Below are positions 51,384 through 64,000 of a stretch of DNA of 64,000 nucleotides, in pieces (within the stretch, counting starts at the first letter, position 1; each line of letters starts with the position of its first letter). The notes beneath the pieces were generated by a model. The model worked only from the letters and a program-made list of their open reading frames with translations, was not told the DNA's origin and did not search any database. The DNA comes from Maricaulis sp. Lineage in GTDB: Bacteria > Pseudomonadota > Alphaproteobacteria > Caulobacterales > Maricaulaceae. The translations under genes were made by a program, and so were the position numbers. The stretch is from positions 27,277 through 91,276 of the forward strand of contig NZMJ01000134.1 in assembly GCA_002692855.1 (NCBI GenBank), written 5' to 3'.

Positions 51384-52235
51384 TCAGCGACGATTCGCAC
51401 GCGGGTGGGCTGCCGCGTGGACTGCCATCAGGCGCGCGGGTTCGATATCGGCATAAATCTGGGTTGTCGACAGGCTCGCATGGCCCAGCAATTCCTGAAT
51501 CGCGCGCAAATCCCCGCCGTGAGCGAGCAAATGGGTCGCATAGGCGTGGCGAAGCGCATGGGGCGTGGCCGATGGCCCGAGACCCAGGCGCGACCGCAAG
51601 GTCTGCATCAGTTTCTGGACGGCGCGCGATCCCAGCGGTCCGCCCCGCAGGGCGCGGAACAGAGGGGCATCCGGTTCGACCGGCATGGGGCACAGCCTGA
51701 CATAGTCCGCGACCGCCCTGGCGACCACGGGCAAGACGGGGACAATGCGTGTCTTGTTGCCCTTACCGGTGATCCGCAATGCCGCAGGCAAGGGATAATC
51801 GACTCCGGTCAGGGACAGGGCTTCGGACAAGCGCAGTCCGCAGCCATAGAGCAAGGCGACCAGTGCGGCGTCACGCGCCTCGACCCAGGGTTCGCCGCCG
51901 CGATGTCCGGCCTCGTCCATCAGGCGCAGGGCCGCGTCCTCGGAAACCGGCTTCGGCTTGGGCCGCGCCAGTTTCGGGCCTTCGATGACCAGCAGGCCCG
52001 GCGCGTCGAGACCCCACCGGCGCTGAATGTATTTGAAGAAGCCGCGGACGGCTGACAATTCGCGGGCCAGCGAGCGCGCCGCCAGTCCGTCACGCCGCCG
52101 CGCCGCCATCCAGGCGCGAAAGTCCGCCGGCTTCAAAGCGCACAGGGCGCCGAGGTCCGGCGTTGCTGCGAGGTGACCTGCCAGGAATTCAAGAAAGCCG
52201 TCGAGGTCGCGCCGATAGGCGTCCGTGGTGCGCAC
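51384..52235 (-). CDS. xerC: Tyrosine recombinase XerC; true start may lie upstream (non-ATG)
   Basis: DAALVALLYGCGLRLSEALSLTGVD...TPHALRHAYATHLLAHGGDLRAIQELLGHASLSTTQIYADI; reading continues upstream as LTLPAATALGLYLDHLSGERRAS. Confidence 0.9.
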   Translation of the reverse strand: MRTTDAYRRDLDGFLEFLAGHLAATPDLGALCALKPADFRAWMAARRRDGLAARSLARELSAVRGFFKYIQRRWGLDAPGLLVIEGPKLARPKPKPVSEDAALRLMDEAGHRGGEPWVEARDAALVALLYGCGLRLSEALSLTGVDYPLPAALRITGKGNKTRIVPVLPVVARAVADYVRLCPMPVEPDAPLFRALRGGPLGSRAVQKLMQTLRSRLGLGPSATPHALRHAYATHLLAHGGDLRAIQELLGHASLSTTQIYADIEPARLMAVHAAAHPRANRR

Positions 52236-52300
52236 GCTGGCGCGGCGCTCACCCGACAGGTGATCGAGATAGAGGCCCAGCGCCGTCGCGGCCGGAAGGG

Positions 52301-52984
52301 TCAGTCCCTCAGCCAGGGAATAATCCGCCTTTCCACGGCCCGCGCCAGGAAGTTCAGGAATTCGGTGCCCTGACCGGGTTCGAACATTCCGCCATCGCTG
52401 CTCCCGAGGGCGAGGATGCCCGGCACGCCTTCGAGATCGAGACGTGCGAGTGCCTGGCTGGCTAGGGTTCGCCCGAAGACAGCCTGGGAAGTGCCGGCGT
52501 TGACCGGGCCGGTAAAATCATTGTCCTCGCCCAAAAGGCGGTCACCCAGACCGGGCGCGCATGGACGCAGCGCAAGGGCGCTTGAAAGGGGTGTGACGCC
52601 TTCGGAGAGAACCGTTAGCGCATCGACCCCGAGCGCGACCGGCAAGGTGGTCGCCAAAGCCGTGTCGAGGGCCACCAGGTCGGTGCAGTCCATCAGCGAC
52701 AACGCTGCGACCTGGGTGCGGCCCATCAGGGCAAGATTGGCGCGGGCCGTTTCAGCCATGTATTCGCGCGTTGCCTTGAGCCGCCGGTTTTCCGCCAGCA
52801 GGCGGTCACGCACCACGGCATTGAAGTCGACGACATTGCCATCGCCCGAAGGGCCGGCCAGCCGGGTCATCAGTTCGGTGTCGGACCGGACCCAGTCGGG
52901 GTTGTCCATGAGTGCGCGCCGAAGGGCAGCCATATCCGTCTCGCCGGGCGCGGAGGCCCCGCGCGCGTTCCAGTTCGCTTCCAT
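52301..52984 (-). CDS. DUF484 family protein
   Basis: NPDWVRSDTELMTRLAGPSGDGNVVDFNAVVRDRLLAENRRLKATREYMAETARANLALMGRTQVAAL; next to xerC. Confidence 0.88.
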   Translation of the reverse strand: MEANWNARGASAPGETDMAALRRALMDNPDWVRSDTELMTRLAGPSGDGNVVDFNAVVRDRLLAENRRLKATREYMAETARANLALMGRTQVAALSLMDCTDLVALDTALATTLPVALGVDALTVLSEGVTPLSSALALRPCAPGLGDRLLGEDNDFTGPVNAGTSQAVFGRTLASQALARLDLEGVPGILALGSSDGGMFEPGQGTEFLNFLARAVERRIIPWLRD

Positions 52985-53130
52985 TTACCCCACCATCGGT
53001 TTTCCGATTGTTGTGTGCCAAAGCTAGCGCGCGGCGGTTGGGATTCCCCTAACGCGGCTGAAAAAGTTCGAACCGGAGACGGGGCGCGTTACAGTGGGGG
53101 CTGCGAGTCGCTCCACCGGATTTTGAACCC

Positions 53131-55305
53131 TTGCCCACGCTGAAGATTTGCGCGTCGATCCTGTTTCCGCTGCCGCTGCCGGAAGCCTTCGACTATGCCG
53201 TGCCGGAAGGCATGGATTTGTCGATCGGGGATCACGTGACCGCCCCGCTGGGCAATCGCATGGCAAGGGGCGTGGTTTGGGATCTCAAGCAGGACAAGGG
53301 CGAGCGGGCGTTGAAGTCGGTCGCCGACCGGTATGATGCGGCAGGACTCAGCCACACGACGGTGCGCTTTGTCGACTGGGCTTCGCGCTACCTGGTGCAG
53401 CCGCCGGGGTTGATCCTTCGCACGATATTGCGCGGTGAAGACTCGCTGATGCCGTCGCCGACCGACACGGTCTACCGCCTGACCGGAAGGCCGCCTGCCC
53501 GAATGACACCGGCGCGCGAGAAGGTGCTCGACGCGATGCAGGCGCTCGAGGCACCAACCGCTGCTGAGATCGCGCGTGAGGCGGGGGTCAGTTCGGGCGT
53601 GGTCAAGGGGCTGGTCGATGCCGGCGGGCTCGAGAGTTTTGCCTTGCCGGTCGACCCGCCCTTTCCCGAACCGGATGCCGGCCGGACGGGACTGACCCTG
53701 TCGGAATTGCAGGCCGGGGCCGCCGACACGCTGCGCCGGCTGGTGCGGGCCGGCGGCTTTCAATGCGCGCTGCTGGACGGCGTCACCGGATCGGGAAAGA
53801 CGGAGGTCTATTTCGAGGCCATCGCCGAGGCGCTCCAAAGCGCGGCCAACGGGCAAATCCTTGTCCTGCTGCCGGAAATCGCCCTGACGCAATCCATCCT
53901 GAAGCGGTTCGAGGACCGGTTCGGCGCCGCGCCGGCCGTCTGGCATTCCGGCCTGCCTCCCAAGGAGCGCCGCCGGGTGTGGCGCGAGATCAATGAGGGC
54001 CGCGCCCGGATCGTGATCGGCGCGCGGTCGAGCGTCCTTCTGCCTTTCCGCAATCTGCGCCTCGCCATCGTCGATGAGGAACATGACCCCACTTACAAGC
54101 AGTCCGACGGGCTGATTTATCAGGCCCGTGACCTGGCGGTGGCGCGCGCCAAGATCGATGGTGCTGCCGTGGTGCTGGCATCGGCGACACCATCGCTGGA
54201 GAGCCTCGTGAATGCGCGCGCCGGTCGCTATGTGCATGTGCCGCTGCCCGCGCGGGTCGGCACGGCGGTCCTGCCGTCCATCGAGACCGTTGATCTGCGT
54301 CAGCATGCACCGCCCGCCGGGCGCTGGCTGTCCGACCCGCTGGTCACGGCGATGCGCGAAACGCTGGCAGCTGGCGAGCAGGTGCTGCTCTTCCTCAACC
54401 GGCGCGGCTACGCACCGCTGGTGCTCTGCCGCGATTGCGGGCACCGGATGACCGCGCCTGATACCGACACGATGCTGGTCGAGCATCGCTTCACCGGCAT
54501 GCTGGTCTGCCATCTGACCGGGTTCTCGATGCCGAAACCCGATGTCTGCCCGAATTGCGGCGCCCGCGATTCGCTGACCAGCGTCGGGCCGGGTGTCGAG
54601 CGGGTCGAGGAGGAGGCGCGGGCGCATTTCCCCGATGCCCGCATCGAATTGTTCTCGTCGGACATGTCGGGCGGTGCGGATGCGATCCGGGCGCTGGTCG
54701 ACCGGATGGAGCGCGGCGAGATCGACATTCTCGTCGGGACCCAGATCGCGGCGAAGGGCCACAACTTCCCGCACCTGACGCTGGTCGGTGTGGTCGATGC
54801 GGACCTCGGCCTGTCAGGCGGTGATCCGCGCGCCGGGGAGCGGACCTACCAGACGCTGGTGCAGGTCGCGGGCCGGGCCGGGCGCGCCGACAAGCCTGGC
54901 AAGGCGATCCTTCAGACCCACGACCCGGACCACGAGGCCATTGCCGCCCTTGTCGCCGGGGACCGCAATGCGTTTCTCGATGTCGAGCGGGCCTCGCGCG
55001 AAATGCTCGGCCTGCCGCCATTCGGGCGACTGGCCTCGGTGATGATTTCCGCCCAGTCGCTGGAAAAGGTCGAACGCGCCGCCGCCGAGGTGGCCCGCAA
55101 TGCGCCGCTGGCGGACGGGGTCACCATCTGGGGGCCGGCCGAACCGCGCTACGGCGTGATTCGCGGTCGCTGGCGCCGCCGATTGCTGGTCCGGGCGGAA
55201 CGAAGTGTCGATCTGTCCGCTTATCTGACGGTATGGCGCGCGCGGGTGAAGCAGCCCCCGTCCGTGCGCGTGACATTTGACGTCGAACCCTACAGTTTCA
55301 TCTGA
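53131..55305 (+). CDS. priA: Primosomal protein N' (PriA helicase)
   Basis: LLDGVTGSGKTEVYFEAIAEAL, LVLLPEIALTQ, VDEEHDPTYKQSDGLIYQARDLAV, CRDCGHRMTAPDTDTMLVEHRFTGMLVCHLTGFSMPKPDVCPNCG. Confidence 0.97.
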   Translation: MPTLKICASILFPLPLPEAFDYAVPEGMDLSIGDHVTAPLGNRMARGVVWDLKQDKGERALKSVADRYDAAGLSHTTVRFVDWASRYLVQPPGLILRTILRGEDSLMPSPTDTVYRLTGRPPARMTPAREKVLDAMQALEAPTAAEIAREAGVSSGVVKGLVDAGGLESFALPVDPPFPEPDAGRTGLTLSELQAGAADTLRRLVRAGGFQCALLDGVTGSGKTEVYFEAIAEALQSAANGQILVLLPEIALTQSILKRFEDRFGAAPAVWHSGLPPKERRRVWREINEGRARIVIGARSSVLLPFRNLRLAIVDEEHDPTYKQSDGLIYQARDLAVARAKIDGAAVVLASATPSLESLVNARAGRYVHVPLPARVGTAVLPSIETVDLRQHAPPAGRWLSDPLVTAMRETLAAGEQVLLFLNRRGYAPLVLCRDCGHRMTAPDTDTMLVEHRFTGMLVCHLTGFSMPKPDVCPNCGARDSLTSVGPGVERVEEEARAHFPDARIELFSSDMSGGADAIRALVDRMERGEIDILVGTQIAAKGHNFPHLTLVGVVDADLGLSGGDPRAGERTYQTLVQVAGRAGRADKPGKAILQTHDPDHEAIAALVAGDRNAFLDVERASREMLGLPPFGRLASVMISAQSLEKVERAAAEVARNAPLADGVTIWGPAEPRYGVIRGRWRRRLLVRAERSVDLSAYLTVWRARVKQPPSVRVTFDVEPYSFI

Positions 55306-55329
55306 TCGCCTTACCGGAGACGCACGACC

Positions 55330-56079
55330 ATGATCGAAGCCCTGACCTCGCCGGAAATCTGGATGGCCCTGGCCACCCTGACCTTCCTCGAAATCGTTCT
55401 TGGCATCGACAACGTCGTCTTCATCGCAGTGATCGCCGACAAGCTGCCCGCGCACCAGCGTGCATCAGCGCGCCGGCTCGGGCTTGGCCTGGCGCTGGGA
55501 ATGCGGATCATCCTGCTGTTCTCGCTGGTGTGGATCACCCATCTCGAGGCGTCCCTATTCACCCTTTTCGGGCACGCCTTTTCGATTCGTGACGTGATCC
55601 TGATCGGCGGCGGCCTGTTCCTGCTCGCGAAAGGCACGTTCGAGATTCACGAGAATATCGAGGGCGAGGAGCATGGCGACGGGAATGTCGTCCAGAAATC
55701 CTTCGTCGCGGCCGTGGCGCAGATCGCGGTGATCGATGCGGTGTTCTCGCTCGACTCGATCATCACGGCCGTCGGCATGACCGATGTTCTGCCGGTGATG
55801 ATCACCGCAGTGGTCATCGCCATCGGGGTGATGCTGCTGGCGGCGGAAACGGTCGGCAATTTCATTCGCCGTCACCCGACGACGAAGATGCTGGCGCTGA
55901 GCTTCCTATTGCTGATCGGCGCCGCGCTGATCGCCGACGGGCTCGGTTTCCACATTCCGCGCGGCTACATCTACTTCGCGATCGCCTTCTCGCTGCTGGT
56001 CGAGGTGTTCAACATTCTCTACCGCCGCGAACGCACGAAGGATGCGGCGCTAAAGAAAACGGGCCACGGCGAAGGGTGA
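55330..56079 (+). CDS. TerC family membrane protein
   Basis: TFLEIVLGIDNVVFIAVIADKLP...AVAQIAVIDAVFSLDSIITAVGMTDVLPVMI. Confidence 0.95.
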   Translation: MIEALTSPEIWMALATLTFLEIVLGIDNVVFIAVIADKLPAHQRASARRLGLGLALGMRIILLFSLVWITHLEASLFTLFGHAFSIRDVILIGGGLFLLAKGTFEIHENIEGEEHGDGNVVQKSFVAAVAQIAVIDAVFSLDSIITAVGMTDVLPVMITAVVIAIGVMLLAAETVGNFIRRHPTTKMLALSFLLLIGAALIADGLGFHIPRGYIYFAIAFSLLVEVFNILYRRERTKDAALKKTGHGEG

Positions 56080-57168
56080 CAGATCGACCGTCGTCGATTC
56101 GCCCAGGGCCAGCTGCGCTGCCGCTTCGCCGATGGCGGGCGCAAACTTGAACCCGTGACCGGAACACGGTGAGACCAGCGTGACGGCATCATCGCCGGGC
56201 CATGTCCCGATGATGAAGCGGTCGTCCGTGGTCCGGGTGAACCGGCATTGCTCCATGTGCTCCAGCCGCCCATTGGCAGCCGGTAGCCAGCGCGCCAGGC
56301 CGGCCCGCAGAGCCGCCTCGTCTGCGGCATCGGGAGGACGCCCGGCGCGCATTTCCGGCCCTCGCTCCCCCAGATGGCCATAGAGACCGATCTTGGTGGA
56401 TTCCCCACCACGCCCCGGCTGGATGTAGAAGCGCCCCCGGTCGCCGGGCTCGACCTGGAAGACAGGGGTGTCGTCGAAGGATCGGCCATCGACGCTTTCA
56501 AACCAGCCGACGACCTGTCGCTCGACCGTCAAGGCGGGGTCGATCTCAGGCAGCAAAGTCCCGGCCCAGGCGCCCGCCGCGATGACCAGCCGGTGCGCCG
56601 ATTCGGTACCGGCGGCCGTGTCGACCTCGATATGGGTACCGTGCTTGCGCCAGCCCGTGACCGGCGTCCCGAAACGCAGCAGCGCACCTGCTGACCGGGC
56701 TGCCGTGCGCATCCAGGTATTGGCGTGATCGGAGCGCAGCTGGCCGGAGTCCGGCGCGTACACGGCTGCGAACCCGTCGGGCAGGGAAATTTCCGGATGG
56801 CGCAGCCGCACGGTCGCGGCATCCAGCACTTCATGGGCCACGTCCCCTGAAACGGCGCAAGCGTGCGCATTCGCAAGCGATGCAGCGTCGCGGGGTGCGA
56901 TATCGAGACCGCCGGTCCGGACCAGAAGGGTTTCGCCGCTCTCGCGCTCCATCGCCGCCCAAAGCGCGTAGGCACGATTGAGGAGCGGCATGTAGACTTC
57001 ACCTTCCGAATAGACCCGCCGGATGACGCGCGTGCGGCCATGACTGGAGCCCCGGTCGTGGCCCTCGCCAAATTGCTCGAGGCCGAGCACGCGCGCCCCG
57101 CGCCGGGCCAGCTGCCAGGCGGCGGCGCTTCCCATCGCGCCCAGTCCGATGACGATGACGTCGTGCAC
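56050..57168 (-). CDS. FAD-dependent amine/sarcosine oxidase (SolA/MSOX-like)
   Basis: DVIVIGLGAMGSAAAWQLARRGARVLGLEQFGEGHDRGSSHGRTRVIRRVYSEGEVYMPLLNRAY. Confidence 0.88.
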   Translation of the reverse strand: MHDVIVIGLGAMGSAAAWQLARRGARVLGLEQFGEGHDRGSSHGRTRVIRRVYSEGEVYMPLLNRAYALWAAMERESGETLLVRTGGLDIAPRDAASLANAHACAVSGDVAHEVLDAATVRLRHPEISLPDGFAAVYAPDSGQLRSDHANTWMRTAARSAGALLRFGTPVTGWRKHGTHIEVDTAAGTESAHRLVIAAGAWAGTLLPEIDPALTVERQVVGWFESVDGRSFDDTPVFQVEPGDRGRFYIQPGRGGESTKIGLYGHLGERGPEMRAGRPPDAADEAALRAGLARWLPAANGRLEHMEQCRFTRTTDDRFIIGTWPGDDAVTLVSPCSGHGFKFAPAIGEAAAQLALGESTTVDLSPFAVARFL

Positions 57169-57426
57169 GCGCGCTCCCGTCCTGCCGAACGCACAAGCTG
57201 CCGTATGCGACGGGTCATGTCAGCCATGCAGGTGGAGCGGGATTGGTGCAGCCGGTTGAGGTTGCCGCCCTCTCCCCCCTGTGCTAGAGCGGCGCCGATT
57301 TGATGAAAAGGCCGTTTTTCCAGCGGTCGGGTCGTCAAAAAAATCACCGAAGTTTCAAGCGCTTGTGCAGTCCCTTTCGAGACCTGCAACAGCGCGATCC
57401 AAGGCAGCGAGCACGGCACGGGTTCG

Positions 57427-57984
57427 ATGAGCGGAAAGATGGCAAAAATCGACGGTGCAGCGGAACGCTACGCGACCGCCCTCTTCGACCTGGCGAAGGA
57501 CGCCAAGGCCATTGATGCCGTTGAAGCCGATCTGAACGGCCTCCTGGCCGCGCTTGGCGAAGACGATACGCTCGGCAAGGCGCTCGCCAGCCCGCTCTAC
57601 GAAGCCGAAGGCAAGGCCGCATCGCTCGAAGCGATTGGCGACAAGGCCGGTTTCCACGCCCTGACCCGCAACACGCTGGGTGTGATGGCCCGCAACGGAC
57701 GCGCCGGCCTGATCGGCGACCTGGCGCGCGGTTTCGCAGCGCTGGCCGCTGCCGAACGCGGCATCAGCGAAGCGCATGTCACCAGCGCGACCAAGCTGAC
57801 AGACAAGGAAATTGACGCTCTCAAGGCGTCACTGAAACGCGCCCTCGGGCGTGACGTTGAGATCCGGACCGAAACCGATCCGGCCGTTTTGGGTGGGCTG
57901 ATCGTTCAGGTCGGCTCCCGCATGTTCGATTCGTCCCTCCGCACGAAGCTGGATGGACTACGCACAGCGATGAAAGAGGCTTAG
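57427..57984 (+). CDS. atpH: ATP synthase delta subunit
   Basis: AERYATALFDLAKDAKAIDAVEADL...IRTETDPAVLGGLIVQVGSRMFDSSLRTKLDGL. Confidence 0.96.
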   Translation: MSGKMAKIDGAAERYATALFDLAKDAKAIDAVEADLNGLLAALGEDDTLGKALASPLYEAEGKAASLEAIGDKAGFHALTRNTLGVMARNGRAGLIGDLARGFAALAAAERGISEAHVTSATKLTDKEIDALKASLKRALGRDVEIRTETDPAVLGGLIVQVGSRMFDSSLRTKLDGLRTAMKEA

Positions 57985-59523
<1,539 letters not shown>

Positions 59524-59550
59524 GGGCGGGGCCCGGGTCAGGAGAGCCGA

Positions 59551-61912
<2,362 letters not shown>

Positions 61913-61935
61913 GCCTTCGTCTCACACGAAAGTTC

Positions 61936-61970
61936 AAGGCCGGTCCCGTTCGGGGCCGGCCTTTTCTTTT
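61936..61970 (+). terminator. Strong Rho-independent terminator directly after atpD
   Basis: AAGGCCGGtCCCgttcGGGgCCGGCCTT-TTCTTTT. Confidence 0.9.
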
Positions 61971-62008
61971 GCGCGCCATTCCGACAGGTTGCCACAGGGG
62001 GTTCGGCC

Positions 62009-62650
62009 ATGACACGCGCGCCACTGACAGCTCTGATAGCCGCCACTATCGTGTCCGCTGCGGCATTCAGCCAGTCGGACCCCGGCTTTGCGGCCAGTCC
62101 TGAGGACGAAGCCGCGATAGCGGTCTTCGACGCCGCGCGGCTTCCAGACCTGTCCGATACGCCATCGGCTGGTGAAGTCTTCGGTTATGCCGGGACGGCG
62201 GTTTTCTATTACGTCGCCGGGCACGAGACGGCGGGCGGAACCCTGATCGCCATCGACCGCGTCTGCGACCCCGATCCGGTCGCTCCGGGACGCGGCAGCT
62301 GCGACTGGCAATACCGCCATTCCGCATTGCAAGCGCCGCTGACCGATCCCGCGTTGGTCCGGCCCGTCACTGGCCATGACATATTCACCAGGCTCGGACG
62401 CGATTGCCCGGCCATCTCCGAAACCCTGGGCACGCTGCGGATTGGTCCTGATCCGGAGGCTTACGAGGTCTGGATGGGGTCATCGCCGCAGGCCGACCTT
62501 TATGACCGGCAGTATCGCCGGCTCGAATTCAGTCTCGGCCCCGCCTTTCAGCCGACCGGGCTTGTCCTGATTGAAGGTCGCGAGAATGCCCTGCTGCGCA
62601 ATCTGTCCGCCACGCTCCACCGCCCATTGCGCGAATGTGGTGCGGAGTGA
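62009..62650 (+). CDS. Hypothetical exported protein
   Basis: MTRAPLTALIAATIVSAAAFSQSDPGFA signal; VCDPDPVAPGRGSCDWQYR. Confidence 0.65.
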   Translation: MTRAPLTALIAATIVSAAAFSQSDPGFAASPEDEAAIAVFDAARLPDLSDTPSAGEVFGYAGTAVFYYVAGHETAGGTLIAIDRVCDPDPVAPGRGSCDWQYRHSALQAPLTDPALVRPVTGHDIFTRLGRDCPAISETLGTLRIGPDPEAYEVWMGSSPQADLYDRQYRRLEFSLGPAFQPTGLVLIEGRENALLRNLSATLHRPLRECGAE

Positions 62651-62732
62651 CCCGTCGCAGCCGGTCTTCTCCGTTTTCGTTTGATCGGTTTCGTCCCTCT
62701 GCCTAGCCTTGGTGCCAGCACAGGGGGTTTTA

Positions 62733-63707
62733 ATGAAACATGCTCTGCTCGCCGTGAGCGCTCTGGGTCTGGCGCTCTCCACCGCCGCGTCGGCCAGCGT
62801 GCCGCCACCCCCGCCCGGTCCGCCGCCGGGCCTGCCGGAAAGCTATGAGGGCTATGCGACGGATTCGCTCTGGTACGCCTATCTCTTCTGGGTGCGCGGC
62901 GAGACAGTCACGCGGCGCGAGGCCGCCTATGAGGCGCTTCGCCTGCCCGGATACAGCTCGGACGAAACCGCTTGGCGCACGGAACTCGACGGACCGCGCT
63001 ACGAAGCCGTCAGCTGGTGGATCCCGCATGGCAACCTGTTCGCGTTCGAATGGGTCTGCCCGGTCAGCGCCGGCTATGGCGACAATCCGGAAGGGTGTCT
63101 CTGGCGCTACCGCAGCGCCTTCTTCACGACCGATGCGCAGGCGGTGCACGCGATCGCCTATGACACGTTCGACGGGGCGGCGTTCGCCGCGCGGCTGCGC
63201 GAGCAGGGCGTTGCGCCTGAAGCGGTCGACCGGAACTATCGCAGTGGTTTCGGACAGCAAGCGGTGGTCCATGCCCGGCTCGACGCGATGATCCAGACGC
63301 GGGATGTGCGCGAGGATACCTGCCCGGGCGTCCGCGACGAGGTCGAGGCGATCCGCAGCCAGGTGAAGGCCTGGGTGGCCTCAGGCGAGGTGGACGCGGT
63401 GATCACCACCGGCGGCACCGGCATCACCGGCCGCGACGTGACGCCCGAGGCCCTGCAGCCCCTGTTCGATAAGACCCTGGACGGGTTTTCGGTGGTCTTT
63501 CACATGGTCAGCTACCAGACGGTGGGCCTGTCCACCCTGCAGAGCCGCGCCACCGCCGGCATCATGGGCGGGGTCTTCGTCTTCTGCCTGCCCGGCTCCA
63601 ACGGGGCGGTGAAGGACGGTTGGGACAAGGTGATTTCCGCCCAGCTCGACAGCCGCCATGGCCCCTGCAACATGGTCGACCTCATGCCCCGGCTGATGGA
63701 GCGATGA
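62733..63707 (+). CDS. In-frame fusion: exported hypothetical protein (N-term) plus C-terminal part of MoaB
   Basis: [22 protein letters not shown] signal and exported domain to about residue 200, then [99 protein letters not shown]. Confidence 0.7.
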   Translation: MKHALLAVSALGLALSTAASASVPPPPPGPPPGLPESYEGYATDSLWYAYLFWVRGETVTRREAAYEALRLPGYSSDETAWRTELDGPRYEAVSWWIPHGNLFAFEWVCPVSAGYGDNPEGCLWRYRSAFFTTDAQAVHAIAYDTFDGAAFAARLREQGVAPEAVDRNYRSGFGQQAVVHARLDAMIQTRDVREDTCPGVRDEVEAIRSQVKAWVASGEVDAVITTGGTGITGRDVTPEALQPLFDKTLDGFSVVFHMVSYQTVGLSTLQSRATAGIMGGVFVFCLPGSNGAVKDGWDKVISAQLDSRHGPCNMVDLMPRLMER

Positions 63708-64000
63708 GCGGTCTGACCCATATCGATGAGACCGGCCGCGCCCACATGGTCGATGTCTCGGCCAAGGCGGTCACCGCCCGGGAGGCTGTGGCCGAGGGCT
63801 TCGTGCGCATGACGCCGGAGACCCTGGCGCTCGCCCTGTCCGGCGACGCCAAGAAGGGCGATGTGCGGGCCACCGCCGAGATCGCCGGCATCATGGCCGC
63901 CAAGAAGACCAGCGACCTGATCCCACTCTGCCATCCGCTCGCCCTGTCCAAGGTGGAGGTCCGCGTGGCGCCCGGCGACGGCGGCTTGTCGGTGACCGCC
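63704..64000 (+). CDS. moaC: Cyclic pyranopterin monophosphate synthase MoaC, 3' end outside window
   Basis: [86 protein letters not shown]. Runs off the window so not in the ORF track. Confidence 0.95.
   Translation, partial: MSGLTHIDETGRAHMVDVSAKAVTAREAVAEGFVRMTPETLALALSGDAKKGDVRATAEIAGIMAAKKTSDLIPLCHPLALSKVEVRVAPGDGGLSVTA

Noticed and set aside
51384-52235. Tyrosine recombinase as an integron or phage integrase
   Set aside because: Adjacent to DUF484 and priA, the usual chromosomal xerC context; no att-like repeats or cassette array seen.
53089-54774. 561-aa minus-strand ORF opposite priA
   Set aside because: Antisense of a clear priA; no domain evidence.

Overview
High-GC alphaproteobacterial chromosomal segment; gene order and families suggest a Caulobacterales/Maricaulales-like organism (inference). 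It carries the central-metabolism and bioenergetics backbone sdhCDAB - zapE - mdh - sucC..sucD - sucA - sucB - lpd - xerC - DUF484 - priA - atpHAGD, interspersed with accessory genes. The most notable system is a divergent ECF SigF/NrsF plus bufferin-type locus at 33148-37147: nrsF and sigF on the minus strand, and DUF2282 precursor (BufA1-like), DUF692/MNIO (BufB-like), DUF2063 (BufC-like) and DoxX on the plus strand. I read a GTAAC(C/G)-N16-CGAA promoter match in front of both arms. Other points worth a second look: an in-frame fusion of an exported protein to an N-terminally truncated MoaB near the right edge, with a local proline-codon shift (possible assembly chimera); no atpC after atpD; a thioesterase and a membrane protein between sucC and sucD; an exported ORF between sdhA and sdhB; a SucB-like E2 with two lipoyl domains; a perfect 12-bp hairpin covering the arsC Shine-Dalgarno; a 35-aa membrane microprotein coupled to zapE; and two families of BIME/REP-like palindromes. 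No tRNA, rRNA, CRISPR array, IS element or prophage was recognised. All calls were made by eye from the sequence and the ORF track, with no database search.
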